The notes: generated by a model from the sequence alone, not told the origin. Positions 25,401 through 33,578 are shown, counted from the first letter of the stretch. The stretch is DNA of 64,000 nucleotides from Streptomyces sp. DG2A-72 (GCF_030499575.1 NZ_JASTLC010000001.1:1860001-1924000), one strand, 5' to 3'. A program made the numbers and translations.

Positions 25401-28400
25401 TTGGTGTCCGCTTCCTCGACCTTCTTGTCCTGCTCGGACCGCCACTGCTCACGCTGGGCCTGGGTCTCGCGGGCGACCTTGCCCCGTTCGGCGGTCTGCT
25501 TCTCCGTGTTCTGGGAGACCTCGCGGTCGATCTCGGCCTGCTTCTCCTGCTTGGCCTGCTGTTCGCCCTGCCGCTGCTCCTGCTCCTTGGCGGCGAGGTC
25601 GCCCTGCGCCTGCCCGGCGGCACCGCTGATCTCGCCGCCCTTCTCCTCCTGGGCGACCTTGCCGACCCCCGCCTTGGGCGGCGACATGGCCCGCAGCGCA
25701 CCGCCCTTGCCCCCGCCGGGGCCGCCGGATGCCTTGCCGGTGAGCTGTTCCTGCGGCGCGTCGGGGAAGATCTGGTCCTCGCCCATCGGCTTGGCCGCAT
25801 CGTCACGGCCGGTCGCCTGGATGTCGGACTGCTTCTCCTTGAGCGCCTTCTGCTGGTCGTCCGTACGGGTCGGGTCGCTGGCGCCCTCCAGACGGATCTT
25901 GGGCGCCGGTCCGACCGTCTTGTTCTCCAGGGCCGGGTCGCGCGTGGGCACGGCGTCGGCCGCGGCCTCCACGTTCTGCGCCTCGGCCTCGCTGAGCCCC
26001 TCCGTCGGCACGGCGGGAGGCGGCGGCGGAGGCGCGCTCGGCTTCTCGCCCGCGGCCTTCTCGCTGCCCTTGGCCTTCTGCTTGTCGGCCTGGTCCTCCG
26101 GGCCGAGCTTCTCGACCTTGCCGGTGACCTGGGGCGCCGCGGGCGCCGCCTCGGGGGGTGCCGAACGGGTCTGCGGCGCGCCCGAGGGCCGTTCCCGCGT
26201 GGGCGGCGCGGACTCCAGGCGCTGCTGCTCCTCGCTGATCTTCTTGTCCGCGGCCTGGTCCACTCCGGGCATGGCGGCGGCGGCCTGGTCCGGCGCGAGC
26301 TTGCTCACGGTCTGGACGGCGGCCTTCGGGTCCTGTCCGGAGACGTCCGGCGGCTCCTGCTTCTTCTCCTCGGCCGCGGCCTCACCGCCGCCACCGCCAC
26401 CGCAACTGGCCCCGCCTTCGGGCTCAGCGGCCGGCTCGGGCGGCGCACAGCCCCCGCCGTCCTTCTCCAGGGACGCCTCGGGCTGCGGAGCCGGCGCCTG
26501 GGCGGTGCCGGGGGCCTGGTCGGGGGAAGCGGCCGGACTGACCCCTGTCTGGGCAGCTGACGGCGCGGCACCGGGCCCGGCGGCCGCCGTCGGCCCGGGC
26601 GCCCTCTCGCTGCCGCCGACCGGAGCCCGCGGCGCGGCCACCGGGCCCGACTCCTGCGGCACCTGCGACTTCGCCTTGGGCGCCTCCCGCTCCGGCTTCG
26701 GCGGCGCGGCGGCCCGCCGCGCCGCCGGTGACGGGTTGCGGTCCTCGACCGCCGTACGCGGAGTCGCGGCACCGGCGGGCTTGCGTACGGGAGCGGGGGC
26801 GGTGTTCGCCGTGGGTGTGGCCGGTGCGGTCCCGGGCCGGGCCCCTTCCGCCGTACGCTCCGAGGGCTCGGCCGCGGTCCGCGCCGTCCGGGAAGCCTCA
26901 GCACTCCCCCGCTCCTCCGCGTCCGGCCGCTCGTCCTCGTCGCCTGCCCCCGCGCCCGGTTCCTCCTCGGCGCTCGGCTCCTTGGCCTGCTCCCGCTCCT
27001 GTTCCTGCGCGGGGTCGGGCTTCTCGGCCTCGGGCTCGGGCCGTTCCTTGTCCTCGGTGACCGGGTCGGGACCGACCTCCTGGTCGAGGGGCTTCTCGGT
27101 CTCCTGCAGGTCGTTGGCGCCGCGGTCCTCGGCAAGGGCGGCGGGCCCGCCCTCGGGCTGAGGTGCCTCGCCCTCGACGGGTCCTTCGTCCTGTCCGGGA
27201 GCCTTGGTCTCGGGACCGTCCGTGACCGCATCGTCCCCGTCCCGCTCCTGCTCGTCCTTCTCCCGCTCCCGCTCGATCCTCTCCGCCTTGGTGGGCGGCG
27301 GCGTGGGGAAGGACGGTACGGACGGCTCGGCGGCGCCGGGCTGCATCTGGTCGGCGGTGGGTACGGCACTGAGGTCGAGGTCGGCCTCCGGCAGGTGGTC
27401 CTCGGGCTTGATCGTCGGTTCGGGCTTGGCCTCCGGTCCCTTCTCGTCGGCCTCACCGCCCTTGACCTCGTCGTCGGCGCCCGCTTCCAGCCCGAGCGGC
27501 TTCTCCTCCTCGCGGACGTCGTCCTCGTGCTCGTCCTGCTCGTGCAGGCCGTGCTCGGAGAGCGCCGAATCGCGCTGCTCGGCGCGCTCGTCGACCTTCT
27601 CGGGGCGTACGCGGCCGGCCTGTGCCCTGGCTTTCGGGTCCAGTTCCTCCCGCTTGGACCCGGCGGCGGGCTGGGTCTGCTGATCGCGGCGGCGACGCTT
27701 GTCGGCCCCGGGGGCGGACGCCTGCTGCGGGTCGGCCTCCTCGCGTTCCCGCTGCTCCTTGCGCTCCTCCTTGGCCTGTTCGGTGCCCTCCTGCTGTCCC
27801 TGGGCGCGCTCGTCGGAGGCCTGGTCGGTGCGCTCGCGGTCGGCGGAGGCCTGCTCCTCCTGCTGTTGCTGCTCCTGCTCGGCCCGCTCCCGGGAGGCGG
27901 CCCGCTCGTCCTCCTGCTCCTTGCGCTGCGCGGCCTCCTGGTCCTCGGCCGCCACGTCGGACCGGGCCCTGCTCCGCTGCGAACCGGCTTGCTGGTCGCG
28001 GTCCCTGGCGTCCCGCTGCTCCTCGCGCGTGTCGTCGGCCCGCTTGTCGGAGGAACCGCGGTCGGACTCCTTCTTCTTCTGCCACTGGACGCGCTCGACG
28101 CCGAGTTCCTCGAAGAGGTCCATCTCGGGCAACGGCACGTCGGCGGGCTGGAGTTCGACCGGCCCCGGGCGGGCGTCGTCGGCGAGGTCCAGGAGCCGCT
28201 CGTACTCGGGGGTGAGCAGCCTGCTCTCCAGGCGCTCGACGACCGCGTCCTCCAACCGCTCGGACATACGGGCGAGTTGGAGACGTACCCGGCCGGAGGC
28301 GTCGGTGGGGTCGCCGCGCAGGCTGCGCAGCACGTTGCCCGCGAGCCGGTCCACGAGGGTCGCCGGGTCGATCGCCTCGGCACGCATTCGGTCGGCGTCG

Positions 28401-28927
28401 ACGGTGGTGTACCGCAGCCAGCCGGGGGTGGCCTGGCCCTCCTCGACCTGCGGAGCTTCTTCTGAGGCCTGTACGAGTGCCTGGGCCGCCGCCTCCGCCT
28501 CCCGCTCGATGGCCTGCTGCGGCAGGCTCACGGCACCCAGTTCCCGGCCCGCCCGCAGCGTGCCGAGGCCGTGCGGGTTCTGCACGGTGTGCTGGACTTC
28601 GTGGGTGAGCAGGCGCCGGCCCTCGTCGGTGCCGGGCTTGAAGGCGCCCTCGCGGAAGAAGATGTCCTGCCCGACGGCGACGGCGTCCGCGCCGAGCAGT
28701 TCAGTCAGCTGCCCGGCGTCCCGGCCGGTGTGCAGCCGGACCCGTCCGAGGTCGTGGCCGAGCTGTTCCTCCAGCTCCCGCCGCAGGCCCGGGTCGAGGG
28801 GCTGGCCGGCACCGCTGACGATGTTCTTCGGTTCGGGCGTACGGGACTTGGCGGCGCGTTCCTTGCGCTTGCGGCGCCGCTGCTCGGCGCTCTGTTCGGC
28901 GCGGGCGTCCTGGGTCTGGGAACTCAT
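22499..28927 (-). CDS. giant DUF4157 (eCIS core domain) protein with ADP-ribosyltransferase-like C-terminal domain
   Basis: A 2,142-residue modular protein. Residues about 40-120 are a DUF4157 domain with zincin-like HEVQH (109-113), a domain linked to cargo of contractile injection systems. Residues about 280-1230 are Glu/Arg/Gln/Pro-rich disorder and coiled coil. About 1230-1590 is a hydrophobic and amphipathic helical region (FFSALLDAVTAVFEAARAAV and later blocks). About 1600-1790 is a Lys-rich basic linker. The tip (about 1800-2142) contains PRYVTRN, then HVTGTEASQFISTT (Ser near 2052) and TQEVLIRGVIP (Glu2127). That order fits the R-S-E pattern of ADP-ribosyltransferase toxins, although the usual Q/E-x-E reads T-Q-E. 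ATG overlaps the preceding small gene by 4 nt. GC falls sharply over the tip. Likely a loaded effector, and possibly the missing tape measure. The DUF4157 call is firm; the toxin activity is tentative. Confidence 0.8.
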   Translation of the reverse strand: MSSQTQDARAEQSAEQRRRKRKERAAKSRTPEPKNIVSGAGQPLDPGLRRELEEQLGHDLGRVRLHTGRDAGQLTELLGADAVAVGQDIFFREGAFKPGTDEGRRLLTHEVQHTVQNPHGLGTLRAGRELGAVSLPQQAIEREAEAAAQALVQASEEAPQVEEGQATPGWLRYTTVDADRMRAEAIDPATLVDRLAGNVLRSLRGDPTDASGRVRLQLARMSERLEDAVVERLESRLLTPEYERLLDLADDARPGPVELQPADVPLPEMDLFEELGVERVQWQKKKESDRGSSDKRADDTREEQRDARDRDQQAGSQRSRARSDVAAEDQEAAQRKEQEDERAASRERAEQEQQQQEEQASADRERTDQASDERAQGQQEGTEQAKEERKEQREREEADPQQASAPGADKRRRRDQQTQPAAGSKREELDPKARAQAGRVRPEKVDERAEQRDSALSEHGLHEQDEHEDDVREEEKPLGLEAGADDEVKGGEADEKGPEAKPEPTIKPEDHLPEADLDLSAVPTADQMQPGAAEPSVPSFPTPPPTKAERIEREREKDEQERDGDDAVTDGPETKAPGQDEGPVEGEAPQPEGGPAALAEDRGANDLQETEKPLDQEVGPDPVTEDKERPEPEAEKPDPAQEQEREQAKEPSAEEEPGAGAGDEDERPDAEERGSAEASRTARTAAEPSERTAEGARPGTAPATPTANTAPAPVRKPAGAATPRTAVEDRNPSPAARRAAAPPKPEREAPKAKSQVPQESGPVAAPRAPVGGSERAPGPTAAAGPGAAPSAAQTGVSPAASPDQAPGTAQAPAPQPEASLEKDGGGCAPPEPAAEPEGGASCGGGGGGEAAAEEKKQEPPDVSGQDPKAAVQTVSKLAPDQAAAAMPGVDQAADKKISEEQQRLESAPPTRERPSGAPQTRSAPPEAAPAAPQVTGKVEKLGPEDQADKQKAKGSEKAAGEKPSAPPPPPPAVPTEGLSEAEAQNVEAAADAVPTRDPALENKTVGPAPKIRLEGASDPTRTDDQQKALKEKQSDIQATGRDDAAKPMGEDQIFPDAPQEQLTGKASGGPGGGKGGALRAMSPPKAGVGKVAQEEKGGEISGAAGQAQGDLAAKEQEQRQGEQQAKQEKQAEIDREVSQNTEKQTAERGKVARETQAQREQWRSEQDKKVEEADTKSEEEHGKKNKEIVKARDEKDKEVADRKDKDNEKIDTERENAEQEAEKKKEEEKPSGGFFGMLADAVGDFFSALLDAVTAVFEAARAAVNGIIDQFKEWANAAIDFVRDLAISAINALADVLIAIGDVLLAAFPELRDKFRKAIEGMRDAAISAVNQLADGLKKAVNALLDALAAGLNALLTALEAGVKLVIKAYQAVIEGAIKFAQAAIEALGKFAALIADIAPDPGGWLAKAGSSAKSGITDHLWGAIKVAVKRWFDTKVEGILGLGKAVINVLVKGCVSLKQIGKMAWDAIVASLPMMIASLVIEKVVSMLVPAAGAILTIVQGLMAAWQSISSILTAFSKFWAYLKAVKAGPAACLFAEAVAAGVVALLDFIANFLMIRLSSATKGVGKRLQDMSQKIMNGLKRTGKGGKQAAGDAVNNARGAMRNARQKMAEPPVSRKPRGEPSPEPKAPVKPKDHATPKGPAKPDPTRAKPKEGEAGPSKDRTPTQKRDQGPAKDKTPDAVPRKKKETEGPKPTKPRKPKSPAAKALAKAKGAVKSAVKKAGNAAKTLGRKLKKSKVGKALKNSASKLRNAYKNKRDRLRENKRRQTEQRRQNRKDHKNRKNSRESKEARLRQIVARIRRMITPLLKRGIQGPVYYALLQGLKTWYRLTELRSVGQPNFRILATLNPSAPVLPGEWEEETAYFDAFDVEDRHRKSNKKDKEKKEDDPNVAAFRAAVRARLRSLDDNASIDDVRNLCGEVADHTKGINRGQLEWKEMPSYWLLSLHHPGAAIKPVGMFREPNMYQMVKMGKAQPIYKDVNDKQLVRDAKNQYVPRYVTRNIAAEDKVTHKRGQGMIPRGYRDDRLRMRPDKQRADNEAWEHVTGTEASQFISTTKLESQTILDPQGRPWSTAKGQKFYGMAEIDLSHINQKNIFDLTTTVGQREWKLDSPGTAVLQQALRDVIRTQEVLIRGVIPQSAIKML

Positions 28928-29229
28928 CGGCTCACCTCCCCGTGACCGCTCAGTCCTTCGTGCACGACGCGCGCCAGCTCCTGGCCGAGCCGCCGCGCGG
29001 ACAGCCCGGCGGGCAGGGGCGGCAGCGCGGACAGGGCGTCGACGGACAGGGGGCCGTCCGCGGCCAGCGGCACGCCGTGCAGCCGTACCAGCCGGGTCAG
29101 TTCGTGCTCGAAGGCGGCCGAGACCCGCTCGGGGTCGGCCCGGAAGCCGTCGAGGGCCAGTTCGCCGATCTCGACGCGGATCGCCGAAGGCTCCTGGTCC
29201 CGGGGGGAGTTCACACCCTTCACACCCAT
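28924..29229 (-). CDS. small eCIS-operon protein of unknown function
   Basis: A 101-residue protein with alternating short strands and helices (IRVEIGELALDGF, then RVSAAFEHELTRLVRLHG and a C-terminal helix LGQELARVVHEGL). No domain is recognised. It overlaps the ATPase gene by 10 nt and the DUF4157 gene by 4 nt (ATGA), so it is translated between the two. A small partner, chaperone or loading adaptor for the DUF4157 protein is a reasonable guess from position; nothing in the sequence proves it. Confidence 0.7.
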   Translation of the reverse strand: MGVKGVNSPRDQEPSAIRVEIGELALDGFRADPERVSAAFEHELTRLVRLHGVPLAADGPLSVDALSALPPLPAGLSARRLGQELARVVHEGLSGHGEVSR

Positions 29230-31211
29230 CCGCGGACCTCCGTCGGCGTCAGGGAACGCTCCAGCTTCAGATACTCGGTGCGGGCGGCGGCCAGCATGTG
29301 CCGCATCTGGAGCCGGTCACCCTCCTCGGCGGCGAGGAAGGCCCCGGACAGGGCGATGTTGCGGATGGAGCCGCCGGCGACGGTGAGCTGGGCGAGCAGC
29401 CCGGGGTCGATGTCCTTCACTGGTGCCTGCGCCGGCAGCACGCGCCGCCAGATCTCGGCGCGCTCGTGCTCGGCCGGGAAGGGGAAGTCGACGACGAAGC
29501 GGATGCGCCGCAGGAAGGCCGTGTCGAGGGCGCTCTTCATGTTGGTGGTCAGGACGGCGAGGCCCCGGTAGGCCTCCATCCGCATCAGCAGATAGCTGAC
29601 CTCCAAGTTCGCATACCGGTCGTGGCTGTCCTTGACCTCGCTGCGCTTGCCGAACAGGGCGTCGGCCTCGTCGAACAACAGCAGCGCGCCGCCGCGTTCG
29701 GCGGCGTCGAAGACACGGCGGAGGTTCTTCTCGGTCTCGCCGATGTACTTGCTGACCACCTGGGAGAGGTCGATGACGAAGAGGTCGAGGCCGAGCTCCT
29801 TCGCCATCACCTCCGCGGCCAGGGTCTTTCCGGTGCCGGAGCCGCCCGCGAACATGGCGGTGACGCCCAGGCCGCGGCGCAGGGCGGCGCCGAATCCCCA
29901 CTCCTGGTGGACGGTCGCCCGCTGCCGCACATGCGCGACGATCTCGCGCAGGACGCTCGTCTGCCGCTCGTGCAGGACGAGGTCGCCCCAGCCGGCCTGC
30001 GGTTCGATCCGCCGCCCCAGCTCGTCCATGCCGATCCGGGCCTCGTCGAGCCCGGCCCGCCAGGCGAGTTCGGCGGCGTCCAGCTCGTCCTCCTGCGGGA
30101 GCCGGCGCCGTACGGTGGCCGCCGCGGACCGCACGACGTGCGGGGGCAGCTGGAACTGGGCGACGAGGGAGCGCAGTTCGCCCTCGTCCAGGTCGAGCTC
30201 CTCGAACGCGTCGGTCCACAGGCCGAGTTGTTCCTCGTCGTCCATCTGGGGTACGGCGATCCGGGCCCCGTACGACCGCTCGGACCGCAGCGGATCCTCG
30301 CTCGACACGACGACGGGTACGGCGGCCCCGGCCAGGAAGGACTCGGTGGCGGCCCGCTGGTCGCGGTCCAGGTCGCCCGCCTCGACGAGCAGCGCGGCGG
30401 GCAGCAGGATCGCCTCGCGCTGCCACAGCCGGGCGAGCCGGTCGCGCTCGGCGGGGTCGGTCGGGACGTCCTCGGCGCTCATCGAGTAGAGCCCGAGCCC
30501 CGAGCGGGCGGCCGCCGCAGCGCCGATGTCGGCCCGGCTGCGCAGATCACCGCCGGTGAGCTCGACGAGCGGTGTCTCGGTGCCGTTCGTCCAGCCCTCG
30601 GCGAGCCGGGTGGCCGCCAGGTCGTAGGCCGGTGGCAGCGCCTGGGGTACCGGGGTGCGGCGCAGCTGGCCGTGGAGCCGGGTGTCCAGATAGGGCGAGC
30701 CGAGCAGGAAGTGCAGGATGCGCTCGTCGAGCCGGAGCCGGGACAGCGTCAGCCGTGACTCGTCGTCGAGTTCGACGATCCGCCAGCGCCGCAGCGGAGC
30801 CACCGGGGTGAGCGCGCTCCAGTGCGGCTCGGCCAGCGCCGCCAGGGCGAGCGAGAAGGTCGGGTACGCCCGCTCGGGGTCCCCGCAGGCGGCGGCGCAC
30901 CGGGCGGCGGTCGTGGGCTCCAACTCCTGTGCGGCGGTGAGGAGTACGAGGTCCCGTTCGAAGGGCGTGAGCCCGAAGCAGGCGAGAAGCGCTTCGAGGG
31001 GGGCGGTGCCGGGGCCTGCGGTGGGAACCAGGGAGGCGGCAGGTGTTTCGCCCTCTTCGGCAGCGGACGTGTCGCCGCTCTCCGCGGCCCTACCCGCGTG
31101 TGCGTCGACACGGGCCAGGACGCGCTGGATCTCCGCGGTGAGCGTGGTCGTGCTCGCCTGCCCGCTGTGCTCGTTCGTCCCCATGTCCTCACCTGCCCCC
31201 GTCGTCTCCAT
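29220..31211 (-). CDS. AAA+ ATPase of the contractile injection system (Afp15/Pvc15-like)
   Basis: A 663-residue protein. The C-terminal AAA+ domain has Walker A GGSGTGKT (about 454-461), Walker B LLLFDEADALFG (about 508-519), sensor LTTNMKSALDTAFLRRIRF and Arg-finger region. The N-terminal ~400 residues carry the winged, AAA-like part seen in eCIS ATPases. Equivalents in AFP and PVC are needed for assembly or for loading cargo. Here it directly precedes the small protein and the giant DUF4157 gene. ATG 31211 lies 6 nt after the terminator gene; an in-frame ATG at 31184 with AGGTGAGG is an alternative start. Confidence 0.92.
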   Translation of the reverse strand: METTGAGEDMGTNEHSGQASTTTLTAEIQRVLARVDAHAGRAAESGDTSAAEEGETPAASLVPTAGPGTAPLEALLACFGLTPFERDLVLLTAAQELEPTTAARCAAACGDPERAYPTFSLALAALAEPHWSALTPVAPLRRWRIVELDDESRLTLSRLRLDERILHFLLGSPYLDTRLHGQLRRTPVPQALPPAYDLAATRLAEGWTNGTETPLVELTGGDLRSRADIGAAAAARSGLGLYSMSAEDVPTDPAERDRLARLWQREAILLPAALLVEAGDLDRDQRAATESFLAGAAVPVVVSSEDPLRSERSYGARIAVPQMDDEEQLGLWTDAFEELDLDEGELRSLVAQFQLPPHVVRSAAATVRRRLPQEDELDAAELAWRAGLDEARIGMDELGRRIEPQAGWGDLVLHERQTSVLREIVAHVRQRATVHQEWGFGAALRRGLGVTAMFAGGSGTGKTLAAEVMAKELGLDLFVIDLSQVVSKYIGETEKNLRRVFDAAERGGALLLFDEADALFGKRSEVKDSHDRYANLEVSYLLMRMEAYRGLAVLTTNMKSALDTAFLRRIRFVVDFPFPAEHERAEIWRRVLPAQAPVKDIDPGLLAQLTVAGGSIRNIALSGAFLAAEEGDRLQMRHMLAAARTEYLKLERSLTPTEVRGWV

Positions 31212-31217
31212 GCCGTC

Positions 31218-32054
31218 TCAGTCCTGTGCGGGCTTGGGCGCCCGGGGTGTCGTCTTGCGGGCACGCGCCGGGGACTTGGCGGCGGTCTTGGCGACGGCCT
31301 TCGCAGGAGCCTTCGTCGCCTTCTTCGCACTTGACGGAGCGGGCGCCGCTTCGGCCGCCGCCTTCACCACCGGCCCGTCCGGCACCACGGTCGGCGGTGT
31401 CTCTGGCCTCGGCTCCGCCCCCGGAGGGACCGGCGCGCCCGGCGCCCCGAAGGGCAGCACCCGCACCTCGGGCCGCTCCACGGGCTTCCCCGGGACCGGG
31501 CCCTCGCGGCCGTCGATGAAGACAAGGGCCGCCTGGTAGACGACCGACAGCGCGTACGGCGTCTGGTAGAGCATCCCCCACAGCTTCGACGTCTCGTCGA
31601 CGTCCATCACGGTCGGCGTGAACCGCACCCGCTGCGCCGCCTCGGCCAGATCGCTGCCCGCCAAGTAGGGCCGCTCACCGGCCTGTTCGATGACGTCCTT
31701 CGGCAGTACCGGGATCTCGTGCAGCGTGCGCACCACGGACCCGATCAGCCGCTGGCCGACCAGTTCCTTCTCGTTGCCGTACGCACTGATCAGGAAGTGC
31801 AGGTCGAGCGCCGCCGCGGGCCGCTTGACGAGCGTGCCGTCGGCCGCCCGGGTCGGCAGATCGTTGTTCCGCTGCGAGGTGTTGGGCGTGACCTGGTACA
31901 GGAACACCGAGATCGTGGGCTGGTCCAGCTGCGGGTCGGCCGGCGGCTTGCGCGGCTCGACCTTGACGGCCTCGCCGAACTCCGGCCCCACGTTGTTCTC
32001 GATCAGCCGGGCGAGGGCCTGGGTGACATGGGCGATGGCCAGTGCGTTGCTCAT
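31218..32054 (-). CDS. tail terminator (Afp16/Pvc16-like, DUF4255) with histone-like basic tail
   Basis: A 278-residue protein. Residues 1-190 match the Pvc16/DUF4255 family: ALAIAHVTQALARLIENNV, TISVFLYQVTPN-QRNNDLPTR, LDLHFLISAYGNE and QTPYALSVVYQAALVFIDG. This protein caps the tube and sheath and fixes tail length. Residues about 190-278 are extra: a Pro-rich stretch followed by an Ala/Lys/Arg/Pro tail (KKATKAPAKAVAKTAAK) like histone H1 or bacterial DNA-binding tails. That tail could anchor particles to nucleic acid or to an acidic partner. ATG 32054 follows the Pro/Ala-rich gene after 48 nt. Confidence 0.9.
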   Translation of the reverse strand: MSNALAIAHVTQALARLIENNVGPEFGEAVKVEPRKPPADPQLDQPTISVFLYQVTPNTSQRNNDLPTRAADGTLVKRPAAALDLHFLISAYGNEKELVGQRLIGSVVRTLHEIPVLPKDVIEQAGERPYLAGSDLAEAAQRVRFTPTVMDVDETSKLWGMLYQTPYALSVVYQAALVFIDGREGPVPGKPVERPEVRVLPFGAPGAPVPPGAEPRPETPPTVVPDGPVVKAAAEAAPAPSSAKKATKAPAKAVAKTAAKSPARARKTTPRAPKPAQD

Positions 32055-32102
32055 GACGTCAGTTCCTCGGCTTCTCTCGTCCTGCTGCTGTGGGCGTACG
32101 GC

Positions 32103-32840
32103 TCACTCGTGCCCCCGTGCCAGGTAGTCGGCGAGGCTCACGGTCGCGGCCTGCCGCGGCGTCGCCCCGGCCCGTGGCCTGGCGCCGTTCGCCGCGGGCG
32201 CCGCCGTGACTTCCAGCCGCCCGATCTGCACCTGAACCACCTGCTCGGCCGCCCGTCCCGGCCGCCGTGCCGCGGCCTGCCGTACGGCCTCGCGGGCCGC
32301 CGCCGTTTCCGCCGCGCTGGGACGCAGGGCCGGTACCGCGGTGCGGGGGGCGGCGTCCGTGCCCGGGGGGATGGGTACGGACGCCGCGGTCCGGGACGTG
32401 TCCTGGTCCCCGCGGCCCGGGCCCGCCGTGCGCCGGGTGGCGTCCGGCACGGGGCGCGGGCCGGGCGTGACCGGCGTGGCGGGGCGCAGCAGGGGTGCCT
32501 CCGCCACGACGGGAGGCATGCTGCGCACCACCGGGTCGGCAGGCGCCCGTTCGGTGCGTACGATCGTCCGCTCGCGTTCCGTGCGCGGTCCGGCCGGGGC
32601 AGGCGCCGGGCGCGATACGTCCGGCGTCGGGGCAGCCGTCGGGGTCGAGGCCGGCCACAGCAGGTCGGTGCCGTCCGGTTCCGGCGCCCCGGCCCATACG
32701 GCCTCGATCCGCTCGAACGGGCCGGGCAGCCGGGGCTGTACCCGCACCACGCCCGGACGCGGCGTCGCCGCCGGGGCGGCGTGCCGGGCGAGCAGCCGGT
32801 CGAGGAAGTCGGGGACCGGCGCCCCGTCGGCGTCAGACAT
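32103..32840 (-). CDS. Pro/Ala-rich eCIS-operon protein
   Basis: A 245-residue protein made mostly of Pro/Ala/Arg/Thr-rich, presumably disordered sequence. Two ordered patches lie at the ends: an N-terminal helix (VPDFLDRLLARH) and a C-terminal motif VVQVQIGRLEVTAAP followed by VSLADYLARG. The C-terminal patch looks like a conserved interaction motif, while the linker length appears free to vary. The family is unnamed to me. It overlaps the gp26-like gene by 8 nt if the ATG at 32840 is used; GTG 32846 is equally possible and adds two residues. It may link baseplate and tube or terminator proteins; this is inferred from position. Confidence 0.7.
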   Translation of the reverse strand: MSDADGAPVPDFLDRLLARHAAPAATPRPGVVRVQPRLPGPFERIEAVWAGAPEPDGTDLLWPASTPTAAPTPDVSRPAPAPAGPRTERERTIVRTERAPADPVVRSMPPVVAEAPLLRPATPVTPGPRPVPDATRRTAGPGRGDQDTSRTAASVPIPPGTDAAPRTAVPALRPSAAETAAAREAVRQAAARRPGRAAEQVVQVQIGRLEVTAAPAANGARPRAGATPRQAATVSLADYLARGHE

Positions 32841-33555
32841 CCGCACACAGCTCCAGGTAGTAGCGGCGCCGCAGCGGGCTGAGCGCCAGGATCTCCGGCT
32901 CGCTCCAGCCGTAGGCGGTGGCCAGCAGGTGGACGTCGAGCAGCACGTCCCGTGCCCAGGCGTCCAGTTCGGTCCAGAGGTAGGAGGCGATGTCCAGCTC
33001 GGCCCGGGTGGCCTGCCCGCACTCGGGGCAGGCCACGTTGAGCGTCACGTCGGCCCCCGGGTCGGCGGCCTCGACCGCCTCGGCGATCCGGTGCTGCACG
33101 GGCGCGGGCAGCGCGTCGGCGGGGCGGACCTCGCCGGCGTACGCGGCCGAGACCAGGCACCGCGCGATCAGCGCCCCGCGCGGGTCCGCGGCCCGGGCCG
33201 CCGCCGTCAGGTCGGCGACACCGGGCAGCCGGAACTCGACCTCCCAGTCGCCCTCGGACACCCGCACCACGGAGTCGCCGCCCACGCCGAGGCCCGCGGC
33301 GAACTCCCCGGCGTCCAGGTCGAACTCCATGTCCTCGCCGCACGCCGTGCACACGAGCCGCACCTGCATCCGCTCGCCGAACAGCGCCCGGCGCAACGCG
33401 AACAGGTCCGACTCGCGCTCGCCGACCGGAAGCCGGGGCAGGGTACCGGCGTCGAGGTCCGGGCGCGCGGTGCCGTGCAGCAGCAACGCGCGCCCGGCCG
33501 GTGCCGCGCCGAGCCCGGCCTCCCAGGTGGCCAGCAGGTCAGCCGCCCCAGCCAT
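32833..33555 (-). CDS. gp26-like baseplate protein (T4 baseplate hub assembly chaperone family) with zinc ribbon
   Basis: A 240-residue protein. The N-terminal part (LLATWEAGLG, then RALLLHGTA, LPVGERESDLFALRRALFG) matches the T4 gp26-type family common in eCIS and myophage clusters. Two paired-Cys knuckles (CTACGED near residue 70 and CPECGQA near 185) could bind one zinc. The C-terminal block LLATAYGWSEPEILALSPLRRRYYLEL resembles the small DUF6760-type peptide often encoded as a separate gene next to such proteins, so this may be a fusion. ATG 33555 with GGGGGAG just upstream is preferred over the TTG at 33567; 23 nt after the tube gene. Confidence 0.8.
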   Translation of the reverse strand: MAGAADLLATWEAGLGAAPAGRALLLHGTARPDLDAGTLPRLPVGERESDLFALRRALFGERMQVRLVCTACGEDMEFDLDAGEFAAGLGVGGDSVVRVSEGDWEVEFRLPGVADLTAAARAADPRGALIARCLVSAAYAGEVRPADALPAPVQHRIAEAVEAADPGADVTLNVACPECGQATRAELDIASYLWTELDAWARDVLLDVHLLATAYGWSEPEILALSPLRRRYYLELCADV

Positions 33556-33578
33556 CAGCTCCCCCAACTTCCTTCAGT

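Noticed and set aside
24936..27161. Ser/Ala/Pro-rich plus-strand frames opposite the DUF4157 stalk
   Set aside because: They mirror the Glu/Lys-rich coiled-coil codons of the real gene; no start signals or domain.
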